Position numbers and translations under genes: made by a program | Shown here: piece after piece, positions 17,040 to 24,825 of the stretch | How positions within the stretch are numbered: position 1 is the first letter of the stretch | Layout of the letters: every line of letters begins with the position of its first letter | Notes under the pieces: model-generated | The model's input: only the letters and a program-made list of their open reading frames with translations | What the model was told of the DNA's origin: nothing | Database searches by the model: none | Source of the DNA: an uncultured Prevotellaceae bacterium | GTDB taxonomy: Bacteria > Bacteroidota > Bacteroidia > Bacteroidales > Bacteroidaceae | Length of the DNA stretch: 64,000 nucleotides | Assembly: GCA_902767775.1 (NCBI GenBank) | Contig: CACXIP010000003.1 | Coordinates: forward strand, 1 to 64,000 | Reading direction: 5' to 3'

Positions 17040-17204
17040 TCACTTAGGTCGAGATGCAGTTCCTTTCTTGGCTTTCTCCCCGACAGTGACCATCACGGCA
17101 CCGTCGGGTGAGCTAACCAAGTTGTCCTTTGCCTAAACAGGCACAAAGGAACTAATGATAAAACTAAATACAAATAACCTAATAACGAAACCTAACTTAT
17201 GCAT
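17040..17204 (-). pseudogene. Probable N-terminal relic of a GH97 (SusB-type) alpha-glucosidase
   Basis: From the ATG at 17204 the frame reads a signal-peptide-like start (MHKLGFVIRLFVFSFIISSF, then VPV). It meets an in-frame TAG at 17135-17133 and continues in the same frame for 30 codons (AKDNLVSSPDGAVMVTVGEK ...) to a TGA at 17042-17040. The NLVSSPDG-hydrophobic strand following a signal peptide is how GH97 glucosidases begin, and SusB is the usual partner in starch loci. The rest of the enzyme is missing. I infer a deleted susB remnant lying inside the susC leader. A leader peptide is the alternative. Resemblance to GH97 is from memory of the family, not from a search. Confidence 0.55.
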
Positions 17205-17260
17205 GATTGAATTTTCATCGGTTGACAGTGCTGAAATAGTCTGGATTCATATTTCGATTG

Positions 17261-17268
17261 CAAAGATA
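17261..17268 (-). promoter_or_regulatory. Promoter -7 box of the starch-utilisation operon
   Basis: Read on the minus strand the box is TATCTTTG, followed by CAATCG. An ATTG at 20-base spacing (17292-17289) stands where TTTG is expected. Transcription would begin near 17254, giving a ~300-base leader before susC that includes the GH97-like relic. A weak -33 box fits dependence on the divergent DUF6377 regulator. Confidence 0.65.
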
Positions 17269-17308
17269 GGATAGTAAGAATGGGTTAACAATCTCATCAA
17301 GCAAAAAT

Positions 17309-17362
17309 CAAAATTGATAAAAATACAATGTATTATCTATCAGAAGATTACACAAAATTGAT
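17309..17362. repeat. Paired CAAAATTGAT sites between divergent sus promoters
   Basis: CAAAATTGAT occurs at 17309-17318 and 17353-17362, with starts 44 bases apart (close to four helical turns). The first copy is embedded in the imperfect palindrome ATCAAAATTGAT. Their position between the susC and regulator promoters makes them candidate operator sites. The window 16957-17489 otherwise holds only the promoters and the relic. Confidence 0.4.
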
Positions 17363-17428
17363 TGATAGAAAATCTAAACAATTACAAATAGAAAAACATC
17401 TCTTTACACCCTTTGTAGACACTTTGAA

Positions 17429-17460
17429 TTTGGTTGTATAAATGAAATCATCTATCTTTG
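17429..17460 (+). promoter_or_regulatory. Consensus promoter of the DUF6377 regulator
   Basis: TTTG (17429-17432), a 20-base spacer and TATCTTTG (17453-17460) match the Bacteroidota promoter. Transcription should start near 17467. This excludes the upstream in-frame ATG at 17442 and favours the ATG at 17490. Confidence 0.8.
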
Positions 17461-17489
17461 TGGAGAATTGTCCAACAAAAGTACTTCCT

Positions 17490-19133
17490 ATGCGTATTTT
17501 GACAAATATTTCTATTGCGGCCGTCTTTTTCTTCTTTTCTACAGAGATGGTGGCTGGAACAAACGAGAAGGAAATCAAAGCTCTATATCACACCCTTGAC
17601 AGTCTCATTGAATGTCAAGACAGTCTCATTTCCGAAAAGAAGACCCATATAAAATCTATCCTTGATGGGATGAGAGACATGAATCTGAACTCAGAACAAG
17701 AAATGGCCTTGAACAACAGACTTTACGACGAGTATATGGCATTCAATTTCGACTCAGCCCATCATTATATCAAAAAGAATTTAGAAATCCTGCAATCACT
17801 CGATGATGCTAACCTCAAAGCAAGCAGCCTCATCAGAATGGCACATATTCTGGCAGTATCAGGTTTGTTTGAAAAAGCAGACGCAATGCTTGATGAGATA
17901 CGGCTTTCTCAACTCAATACGGAGAAGAAAGTGGAATACTATAACCAAAAGGCTGAACTGTTCCTCTATCGCTCAGAAATGGCACAATATTCTCCTTATT
18001 TCAAAGAGTACATCGACAGCACGCAATACTATAGACAACTAATCCTTCAAATAGCCCCAAAAGAGTCGTTCGAATACATTACAAATTTGGCAAGTTATAC
18101 ATCTGAGAAAGGAAATGAAGAACAGGCCATCCGTATCTTTGAGGACTATTTGCCATCCATTCGGCAAGGCGACCGGCGCTACAGCATCATCACAAGCACG
18201 CTGGCTTATTTCTTCTCCCGAAAACAGCAGTCAGACATGCAAGAGAAGTACTTGCTCCTGAGTGCCATCAGTGATTTGCGGGGGACAATCTTGGAAAACA
18301 ACTCCTTTCGTGAGCTTTCTGCCATCCTGATGGAGAGGGGCGACTACTCAAAAGCCTACTCATATCTCTCACAAGCTGGCGACGATGCCCAACTTTATGG
18401 AAGCAGGCTGAGAAGTGTGCAGGCAGCACGACTGTCACCACTTATCACCAAGGCATATGATGCGGAACGCGCTCAGGCTCAGCATCGCACCAACATCTTG
18501 CTCATCATCATCTCTCTTATCGCTCTGCTTTTAGTAGGTTCTATCATCTACACGCTCTCCCTGATGAGGAAACGGCGCCTGGCAAATGAGAAAATCAGCA
18601 GGATGAACGCAGAACTGTCTCAGCACAATGACGAAATCAAAATGATGAACGCACAAATGAAGGAGGTCAATCGTATCAAGGATGAATACATCGGACGATT
18701 CCTGGAACTGTGCAGCAATCTGATTCATCGAGGCGAAGAACGGCTCAAAATAATGAACCGCCTTGCCCGGGAGCGGAAATTGGAAGAACTTTATGCCGAA
18801 CTCAAAAGCAATGCACCCATCAATGGAGGCATACGTATGTTTCACCAAAACTTCGACACGGCATTTCTCAACATTTACCCAGACTTCGTCAGTGAAGTGA
18901 ACAAACTGATGACAGAGGGCAATGGCTTTGATGTCGGTGAGGATGCCAGCAAACTCACCACCGAACTACGTGTGCTGGCACTTATACGCCTCGGAATACA
19001 GGACAACCAGAAAATAGCCGACATCCTTCGCTCATCTATCACCACCATATACACCTATCGCTCGAAACTGAAGTCAAGGGCTCGCAACAAAGACACTTTC
19101 GAGGATGACATACGACGAATCGCCACATATTGA
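17490..19133 (+). CDS. DUF6377 membrane-spanning transcription regulator (SusR-like)
   Basis: 547 residues from the ATG at 17490. That ATG begins a signal sequence (MRILTNISIAAVFFFFSTEM) and is the first in-frame start after the promoter. The N-terminal ~310 residues are helical TPR-like repeats, probably periplasmic. One transmembrane helix lies near residues 335-358 (ILLIIISLIALLLVGSIIYT), then a coiled coil (~365-400) and a C-terminal HTH-like region (LRVLALIRLGIQDNQKIADI, then SSITTIYTYRSKLKSRA). This architecture is the one seen in SusR-type regulators that sense glycans in the periplasm and activate sus genes. Its divergent position from susC supports that role. Confidence 0.88.
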   Translation: MRILTNISIAAVFFFFSTEMVAGTNEKEIKALYHTLDSLIECQDSLISEKKTHIKSILDGMRDMNLNSEQEMALNNRLYDEYMAFNFDSAHHYIKKNLEILQSLDDANLKASSLIRMAHILAVSGLFEKADAMLDEIRLSQLNTEKKVEYYNQKAELFLYRSEMAQYSPYFKEYIDSTQYYRQLILQIAPKESFEYITNLASYTSEKGNEEQAIRIFEDYLPSIRQGDRRYSIITSTLAYFFSRKQQSDMQEKYLLLSAISDLRGTILENNSFRELSAILMERGDYSKAYSYLSQAGDDAQLYGSRLRSVQAARLSPLITKAYDAERAQAQHRTNILLIIISLIALLLVGSIIYTLSLMRKRRLANEKISRMNAELSQHNDEIKMMNAQMKEVNRIKDEYIGRFLELCSNLIHRGEERLKIMNRLARERKLEELYAELKSNAPINGGIRMFHQNFDTAFLNIYPDFVSEVNKLMTEGNGFDVGEDASKLTTELRVLALIRLGIQDNQKIADILRSSITTIYTYRSKLKSRARNKDTFEDDIRRIATY

Positions 19134-19185
19134 AGTTGAAACACTGATAAATAACCCATCTCCTCTATCGGCAGGTTTATATCAT

Positions 19186-21171
19186 TTATTTCAGTTTGTT
19201 GAGTACAGAACTCAGTTCTTCCACATTCCTGGGACAAGCAACAATCGTTCCTTTGGAATCAATGACAATCAACTCAGGATAAGAGCGGATGCCGTAGGCA
19301 GCGGCTGCGTCTCGCTGACTGGTGTCGGGATCCGGCATCAATTGTGGCCATGGCAGATGACGCTGCTCCACTTCCTCCCGCCATCCTTGCACCCCGAAGC
19401 CGAATGCCAGGGTGACGAACTCCACGCCACGTGAGTTGTAAGTGTCATACACCGTTTTCATTGACGGATGGATTCGGTAGCCATAACCGCCAAGACCATG
19501 CCAGAAATGTAGGACGACATACCCCTTGCCGATATATTCGCTCAGCTGATGTGGCCGGCCCTTCGTGTCAACCAGTTTGAGATTGATATAGTGGGTGCCA
19601 GGTTTGCGCTTCTCCAGTCCTTCCATATATTCACGCATCGGTGATAGGAGGATGTGATGCGAGAAGGCATAGTCATCGCTCAGATAGGGTTTCAGTTCCT
19701 CGTAACTCATTTCTGTATATACCTGACTGAGTGCGAATGCGGAGAGGATGTTGTCACGGTTGTCACGGACAGCCTTGAGAAGACGCTCGCCACGCTGACG
19801 GTTGATTTTTGCCTTTTTCAGACTGTCACGCTCAAAGAGTTCGTCCATTCGTTCGCGCTCTACTAATTGAAGGAAATCGTTGATTTTCTGACTTGCCTTG
19901 TCACTCCTGACCGTCAGTTTCTCCATATCCACATTGATGGGCTTGCCATCGGTATAGAAATAAACGACTTCTCTGTTATCAAGATACATCCGACACACCT
20001 CGTTCTTTGGCAGTTTGCAGGTAAAGGAGAATTTGCCGTTGGTGATAGGGCACGCCCCTAATAGTTCGGGAGTAATGCTACGTATCACTTCCACCTTATT
20101 GCCTTTCAATGGGGCTGTACCGGAGATTTGGCACTCCACCATCTCCTTCTCCACCATTTCATTCATCAGCATGCTGTTGTAAACGATGGTCTTTGACACC
20201 TGCGAAGTGGTGGTTTCCGAGGTTCCTGCCGACGCATGTGTGACATCCGTATCCCTGTCTCCTTCATAAATCTCGCTCTTCTTGTAAAGCAAGTAGCACG
20301 AATAGGCGAGGATGCTCTTCAGGTTTTCATTCTTTTCGTTATCCACCAAGGGTTGGATGCTGCTCAACAGGTCGAAATATTGTTCTTTTGTCAGTTTTCC
20401 AGCAAATGCATTGCACGTCTTGTTGAGCACCACCCCTGCTGCCATCCGTCCTTGCGGGGTCTCGCGCTGAAATATCTCACAGGTGCGCTTCACCTTGGCC
20501 ATGAACACATCGACGGTCATCGCATCAGGTGTGGTGTCATACTTAACTTGAGCGTCATAAGTAAGTCCTTCTGATTCCGATGCCTTGGGCTTGTAGTGGG
20601 CGATGAAAGGCCTGTCGTCCAACTTCCATCCGCTGATCTCATAAATCATTCCGTCCATCAGGAAGGTGTCGCCGATTTTCTTGTCTTGGTCAATGGTCTG
20701 GTCCCACATCAGCAGCAGGGCATAGATTCTCCCGTCAGGCTCTTCAAAAGAAATCAGTCGAATATTCTTGTTGAGGTCGAATGTCACGGCATGAGTCATC
20801 GGATGAAGGGCGTCTGTTTTGAATTGGAACTTGATGCCTGGAAGGGGCGAGTCGCCGTCGCTGGCATCATGGATATAGATACTCTTGGCATTCACGGCCT
20901 CTGTCCTGTAAGCATTCTCCAGTTCCAGCATCTTGGGCGTGAACAACGGTCCGTAATAATGGCCGTCATGTTCTCCTTCCATGGCAAATTGCTGGGCAAA
21001 CTGATATATATTGAGCCCTTCTTGAGAGATACTGAGTTGATGCACACCATACTCCTTCGATTCTACAAAGGCTTTCAGCTTTTCCCGTATGTTGTTGGGG
21101 TGAGATGGCTGAGCGCTGCAAATAATGGCTGTCAGCACCGCTGCTATGGTTAAAATAAAACTATTCTTCAT
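19186..21171 (-). CDS. Secreted effector of sigma cassette B with DUF4369-like and degenerate thioredoxin domains
   Basis: 661 residues from the ATG at 21171, which starts a signal peptide (MKNSFILTIAAVLTAIICSA) and overlaps the anti-sigma gene by 11 bases. A 37-codon upstream extension would mask the signal. Residues ~110-195 share a domain with the effector at 2196-3902 (NIRLISFEEPDG, then LMDGMIYEISGWK). A DUF4369-like strand-rich domain at ~395-480 and a TlpA-like fold at ~545-655 follow. In the TlpA-like part the redox motif is replaced by FWHGLGGYGY (556-565), so both cysteines are missing. The cis-Pro loop (SYPELIVI) remains. It is probably a non-redox envelope protein. Function unknown. 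Confidence 0.85.
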   Translation of the reverse strand: MKNSFILTIAAVLTAIICSAQPSHPNNIREKLKAFVESKEYGVHQLSISQEGLNIYQFAQQFAMEGEHDGHYYGPLFTPKMLELENAYRTEAVNAKSIYIHDASDGDSPLPGIKFQFKTDALHPMTHAVTFDLNKNIRLISFEEPDGRIYALLLMWDQTIDQDKKIGDTFLMDGMIYEISGWKLDDRPFIAHYKPKASESEGLTYDAQVKYDTTPDAMTVDVFMAKVKRTCEIFQRETPQGRMAAGVVLNKTCNAFAGKLTKEQYFDLLSSIQPLVDNEKNENLKSILAYSCYLLYKKSEIYEGDRDTDVTHASAGTSETTTSQVSKTIVYNSMLMNEMVEKEMVECQISGTAPLKGNKVEVIRSITPELLGACPITNGKFSFTCKLPKNEVCRMYLDNREVVYFYTDGKPINVDMEKLTVRSDKASQKINDFLQLVERERMDELFERDSLKKAKINRQRGERLLKAVRDNRDNILSAFALSQVYTEMSYEELKPYLSDDYAFSHHILLSPMREYMEGLEKRKPGTHYINLKLVDTKGRPHQLSEYIGKGYVVLHFWHGLGGYGYRIHPSMKTVYDTYNSRGVEFVTLAFGFGVQGWREEVEQRHLPWPQLMPDPDTSQRDAAAAYGIRSYPELIVIDSKGTIVACPRNVEELSSVLNKLK

Positions 21172-21868
21172 CTTGCTCTGTTTTTTCGTTATAGATGTTG
21201 TCTGCCGTTTGGGGACGGCCTTCCTTGTCGAGGTTGTGCAGGATATAACTGCTGACCATGCGCTGCAGTCGCTCGTCAGCACGTATCACCTTGTTCATCT
21301 TCTCTATGTAGAGGCTCTCATCCACTTGGGCGAGTTCGCGTTCTATCTTGTCGATATAGTAGTCCAAACTATCTGTCGTTGAGATATTGGTTGAAGTCTT
21401 CTGAATAACCGATGTGGCATTGGGTAGCTGACCGACCGCTGTAGGTTTCACGACACCAGACTTTTCCTGTGCCATCAGGGGTGTTTGCACATCCTTTTTT
21501 GTTTTCACAGGGATATCATCTTGTTGCTCCGTCTGTTGGCTCGGCCTTTGTTCCTCACGACTCGGCGATTCATGTTTACTTGGTTGCTTTTGTTGCTCCG
21601 TGCGTTGTGCCATAACAGTCCCTTTATCTGTTTCCACACTGTTGTGTGAGTAGTGGAATGTAAGCAACAACAGGATGCTGGCGGCAACGGCACCAATGGA
21701 GGTGTAAAGCCACACGCTACGACGCCTGGGTTGCTCTTCCTTCTGCTCAATGCGCTGCATCAGGCGGTCGGTGAAGTCCTCTGGTAGTGGCATCCTTTCG
21801 GAAGACTCATTTTTATGCTGAACGGCCAGGCGGAGACCTCGGTCTTTGTATGGTTCATTTTTCTTCAT
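21161..21868 (-). CDS. Membrane anti-sigma-like protein (cassette B)
   Basis: 235 residues from the ATG at 21868, which overlaps the sigma gene end by 14 bases. An upstream extension of 40 codons is rejected because it lies wholly within the sigma gene. Short cytoplasmic part with LPEDFTDRLMQRI (28-40), transmembrane helix at ~52-73 (VWLYTSIGAVAASILLLLTF), a long Gln/Lys/Glu-rich low-complexity linker (85-130), then a conserved helical domain 167-209 (LDYYIDKIERELAQVDES). The last matches cassette A's protein. Probably holds the sigma factor at the membrane until a periplasmic cue releases it; this is an inference from gene order. Confidence 0.8.
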   Translation of the reverse strand: MKKNEPYKDRGLRLAVQHKNESSERMPLPEDFTDRLMQRIEQKEEQPRRRSVWLYTSIGAVAASILLLLTFHYSHNSVETDKGTVMAQRTEQQKQPSKHESPSREEQRPSQQTEQQDDIPVKTKKDVQTPLMAQEKSGVVKPTAVGQLPNATSVIQKTSTNISTTDSLDYYIDKIERELAQVDESLYIEKMNKVIRADERLQRMVSSYILHNLDKEGRPQTADNIYNEKTEQDEE

Positions 21869-22454
21869 GGCTTTCAAGGGTTTTGATGGTGATGGCGAGT
21901 CTTTTCCGTATCCATTGCAGCCGAGAGCGGAGATAGCTCTCCTCATGCTCCATGATACAGGCGATTTCACGAATTGGACGGTTGTCAAAATAGTAGAGAT
22001 TGAGCAGCATCTGGTCGTCGGGCTTCAGTGTGTCGATGGCCCTTTCCATAAGTGCCACTCGGTCGGCAGAGGTGTTGTCCAACACGGCATCGGTTTCATC
22101 GTCCGGGATGGTCTCAAGCCAATGCTGGTCAACTTCTACAACGGCGACATGTTTATGATGCTGTCGGTAATGCTTCAGTGCCGTGTGATAGGCTATGCGC
22201 ATAAGCCATGTCTGAAAACTCGCCTTTTGCGCATCGAAACGGACAAGGCTCTGGAAGGCTTCCAACAGTGTGTCCTGTGTTGCCTCCTCGGCTTCTTCTG
22301 GCGAAGGAATCAAACGAGCCACCATCCGCAGCACCTGCCCGGCATATCGTCCTGCAAGCTGACGGAAAAGTTCAGTCTGTCCGTCAAGGATACGTCGTAT
22401 GAGCAGTGTCTCGTCGTGCATGGATGGGGATGTATGGCCTGTTATTCTTTCCAT
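21855..22454 (-). CDS. ECF-type sigma factor (cassette B)
   Basis: 199 residues from the ATG at 22454; a GTG at 22472 could add six residues. Region 2 shows EEAEEATQDTLLEAFQSLVR and TWLMRIAYHTALKHYR. Region 4 shows LKPDDQMLLNLYYFDNRPIR followed by an HTH. It is paralogous to the sigma at 4522-5073. It heads a cassette with a membrane partner and a secreted effector in the same order and with similar overlaps as cassette A. The upstream 95 bases have no clean housekeeping promoter. Confidence 0.92.
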   Translation of the reverse strand: MERITGHTSPSMHDETLLIRRILDGQTELFRQLAGRYAGQVLRMVARLIPSPEEAEEATQDTLLEAFQSLVRFDAQKASFQTWLMRIAYHTALKHYRQHHKHVAVVEVDQHWLETIPDDETDAVLDNTSADRVALMERAIDTLKPDDQMLLNLYYFDNRPIREIACIMEHEESYLRSRLQWIRKRLAITIKTLESHEEK

Positions 22455-22567
22455 TCGCTTGATGTCCTTCACTTATATATTACCACCTTTTGTGAAAATA
22501 TATAATCGCAAGACCAACTTTTTTGTGTTTTCCATGATGAAATGGCATCATGGTTGCCCATGCTGTG

Positions 22568-23611
22568 TTATAGACGTAAACCAAAAAAGGCGCGTATTCG
22601 CCATTTTTGGTTATGCAAGGCAAGGCTCTCTATTTTGCCAATATTTGTGAAGTTGTATACCATCGACAGACCATAAAATTTGTTGCCGGCCTGGCGAATC
22701 ACAGCCCCACGGCCTGTGATGATGACCTCGGGAAAGTGATAGTTCAGAGGTACTCGGGTGTCGCCGAAGGTTATCGATGTATTGCTGTATACAATGAATG
22801 TGGGCAGGCCAGAGATGTGCATAAGCCAACCCTGAAAGGGAACATAGTTATAACCATATCCGGCACCTAAAGCGATATTTGTCATCTTCAAATCCATCTT
22901 CTTATCCCAGTCCAGCTTAGCATGCTGACCCATTCCTGATGCTGCCAAGAGAAAACTGCCGGCGGAACGTCGCTGGATGTAGCTCTGTGAGAATGCGGCG
23001 GGGTAGGAGAAACGATGACTGTTGAAGGCGTAGTAGGCATTTAGGTTAAGTGTCTTCACGGAAAGCATGTCGGCGGGCAGTTCGATACGATCCATACCCT
23101 CATGGTCATGCCAACCCGTGAAGTTGTGTGCGTCTTGATAGATGAAGTCCCAACCGAAACGCTTGCCGTAGGAGTTGATATTCAACTCATAATCTTTATA
23201 CTTTCCCATCAGTTTGGCAGGATTGAGAGCCATACTGACAGAAAAGCCCAAATAACTCACGGCCAAGCTTATCGTGGACTTGTAGTCGGCGGTCATTTCC
23301 GATTTGAAATGTTGCCCATTCTCTCTTCCCTCAGATTCAATTTTCGCTCCTGACAGATTAAGCCGAGCCTTAATGGTCCACTTCGTCTTCGGTCGTGTGA
23401 CATACGTAGTGTCGATGTAGCCTTTGTTGTAGTGCGTGGACAATACACTGTCAAAACGCTGGAAGATGTTCTGCCCAGATAAAGGAAGAACCAGACAGTT
23501 CATCATAACGATAAGTATGACGGCCACACGTTTCCTATGAGGCTGCCACCAGTCTGTCCTTGTCAAGATGTCTTTCATCTCTTGTCTCTTGTTTGTCATA
23601 TCCGTCGTCAT
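22568..23611 (-). CDS. DUF4421 outer-membrane-type protein
   Basis: 347 residues. A charged N-terminus is followed by a signal-like hydrophobic stretch (VAVILIVMMNCLVLPLSGQ, ~30-47). The rest is rich in alternating beta-strand patterns ending in a Phe/Leu-terminated strand (WRIRAFFGLRL), as in outer-membrane barrels. The motifs YIDTTYVTRPKTKWTIK and SVSYLG-like LAVSYLGFSVSMALNP are those of the DUF4421 family, which has no assigned function. It lies 38 bases after the TlpA-like gene and 95 bases before sigma B, all on one strand. Confidence 0.88.
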   Translation of the reverse strand: MTTDMTNKRQEMKDILTRTDWWQPHRKRVAVILIVMMNCLVLPLSGQNIFQRFDSVLSTHYNKGYIDTTYVTRPKTKWTIKARLNLSGAKIESEGRENGQHFKSEMTADYKSTISLAVSYLGFSVSMALNPAKLMGKYKDYELNINSYGKRFGWDFIYQDAHNFTGWHDHEGMDRIELPADMLSVKTLNLNAYYAFNSHRFSYPAAFSQSYIQRRSAGSFLLAASGMGQHAKLDWDKKMDLKMTNIALGAGYGYNYVPFQGWLMHISGLPTFIVYSNTSITFGDTRVPLNYHFPEVIITGRGAVIRQAGNKFYGLSMVYNFTNIGKIESLALHNQKWRIRAFFGLRL

Positions 23612-23648
23612 GCTTCCATCTTCTTGGTAAGCCGAACTTCAGCCTCGG

Positions 23649-24464
23649 CTAAAAGAATTCTTCCAAACTTTCATGCCCTCCTAATGTCCACTCCAAAAGC
23701 TTCCCTTCCGGGTTAATCAGCACGTAAGTAGGAGCGGCAACAATGCCATATCTCTCTGACACTTTGTCTTCTGCATCAAAAACGAGCTGCCATGGCAGTT
23801 GGTTCTCTCTGACAGCAGCTTTCCACTTGTCTTTTGTGTCGTGAAAGGCAACGCCAACAATCTCCAATTGGTCACGGTGTCGCTCATAGAAGGTTTTCAG
23901 CTTGGGGAAAGCTGCGATGCAGTTGCCACACCATGAGCCCCAGAAGTCAAGCAACACGTATCGCCCACGTAAAGACGACAGTGTCAGTTGATTGCCGTTG
24001 ATATCCTCAAGCGTGAAATCCTTGGCCTCTTTTCCGATGGGACAGGCCTCACGTGTCTTGGTGGTCAACTCGTCAAATTCCTTGATACCTGCGTTATAAG
24101 CATCATAGAGTTTCTTCATATTACCATTTCTGGCACGTTCTGATATGGCGGAAATGCATTTCCTTCCATTGCTGACTCCCTCGACATGTCCCAACAGATA
24201 AACAGAACCGTCGCTGTCGGGATGTGTCAACACATAGTCCACAACAGCGCGATTCTTGGTTCTTTGGTCGGTGATGCCTTGTAGCATAGATTCTGCCTCT
24301 CGTATTTGTCGGAAAGTGGAAGGCGATTGTCTGGCGGTGATGGTGTCGATAGCCTGATAGCCATATTCAAGAATGATAATCGAGTCAGACTTCACACTCT
24401 CGTTTTGCGCCGATACCGACAATGGGAGGGCGAGCAGAAAGGTAATGATAAGCAAAAGAACCAT
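23649..24464 (-). CDS. TlpA-family periplasmic thiol-disulfide protein
   Basis: 271 residues with a signal peptide (MVLLLIITFLLALPLSVSAQ). A helical N-terminal domain (~45-140) precedes a thioredoxin fold with the intact redox motif WCGNC (Cys179, Cys182) and the cis-Pro loop APTYVLINPEG. It should reduce or exchange disulfides in the periplasm; the partner is unknown. It contrasts with the nearby effector at 19186-21171, whose thioredoxin fold has lost both cysteines. It is possibly co-transcribed with the DUF4421 gene. Confidence 0.92.
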   Translation of the reverse strand: MVLLLIITFLLALPLSVSAQNESVKSDSIIILEYGYQAIDTITARQSPSTFRQIREAESMLQGITDQRTKNRAVVDYVLTHPDSDGSVYLLGHVEGVSNGRKCISAISERARNGNMKKLYDAYNAGIKEFDELTTKTREACPIGKEAKDFTLEDINGNQLTLSSLRGRYVLLDFWGSWCGNCIAAFPKLKTFYERHRDQLEIVGVAFHDTKDKWKAAVRENQLPWQLVFDAEDKVSERYGIVAAPTYVLINPEGKLLEWTLGGHESLEEFF

Positions 24465-24579
24465 ATGGCGAAAGTTTTGTCATCGATTTATTATAAAAAC
24501 GATGATTTTGCCAAATTATTTCGCTGTAGCCCATAATTATTCTGCCCAAGTCAGCCAGAAATAATTGTCTGAAACATTC

Positions 24580-24825
24580 CTAACGTGAAGAAGATTTCCA
24601 CAAGATTCCGACAATGATGGCGAGGTAGCCGGCGAGGCATACCATCGGAGCAACGACGATGCGGCGGACGGAGAAGATGTCTTCTCGAAAATCGGTTTCC
24701 GTACTGCCGTCTCCTGCCATGAGCACAAAGCCAATGGCGATGGCCAGGCAGGAGGAGAGGATAATCACATAGTTGGTGCGGCCGAATGGGGTATGGGGTT
24801 CAGTGTTTGGGGAATTGGTTGGCAT
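24580..24825 (-). CDS. DUF3098 small membrane protein
   Basis: 81 residues from the ATG at 24825; a longer frame would need a TTG. Two transmembrane helices (~20-38 and ~55-75) surround the family motif MAGDGSTETDFREDIFSVRR, then VAPMVCLAGY. The gene overlaps the end of the DUF2723 gene by 26 bases, so the two are translationally coupled. In Bacteroidota, DUF3098 proteins often sit near division or undecaprenyl-phosphate genes, but no function is assigned. Confidence 0.9.
   Translation of the reverse strand: MPTNSPNTEPHTPFGRTNYVIILSSCLAIAIGFVLMAGDGSTETDFREDIFSVRRIVVAPMVCLAGYLAIIVGILWKSSSR

Noticed and set aside
24533..24567. Inverted repeat AATTATTCTG / CAGAAATAATT after the DUF3098 gene
   Set aside because: AT-rich and bulged, with no clear T run on the relevant strand; insufficient for a terminator call.
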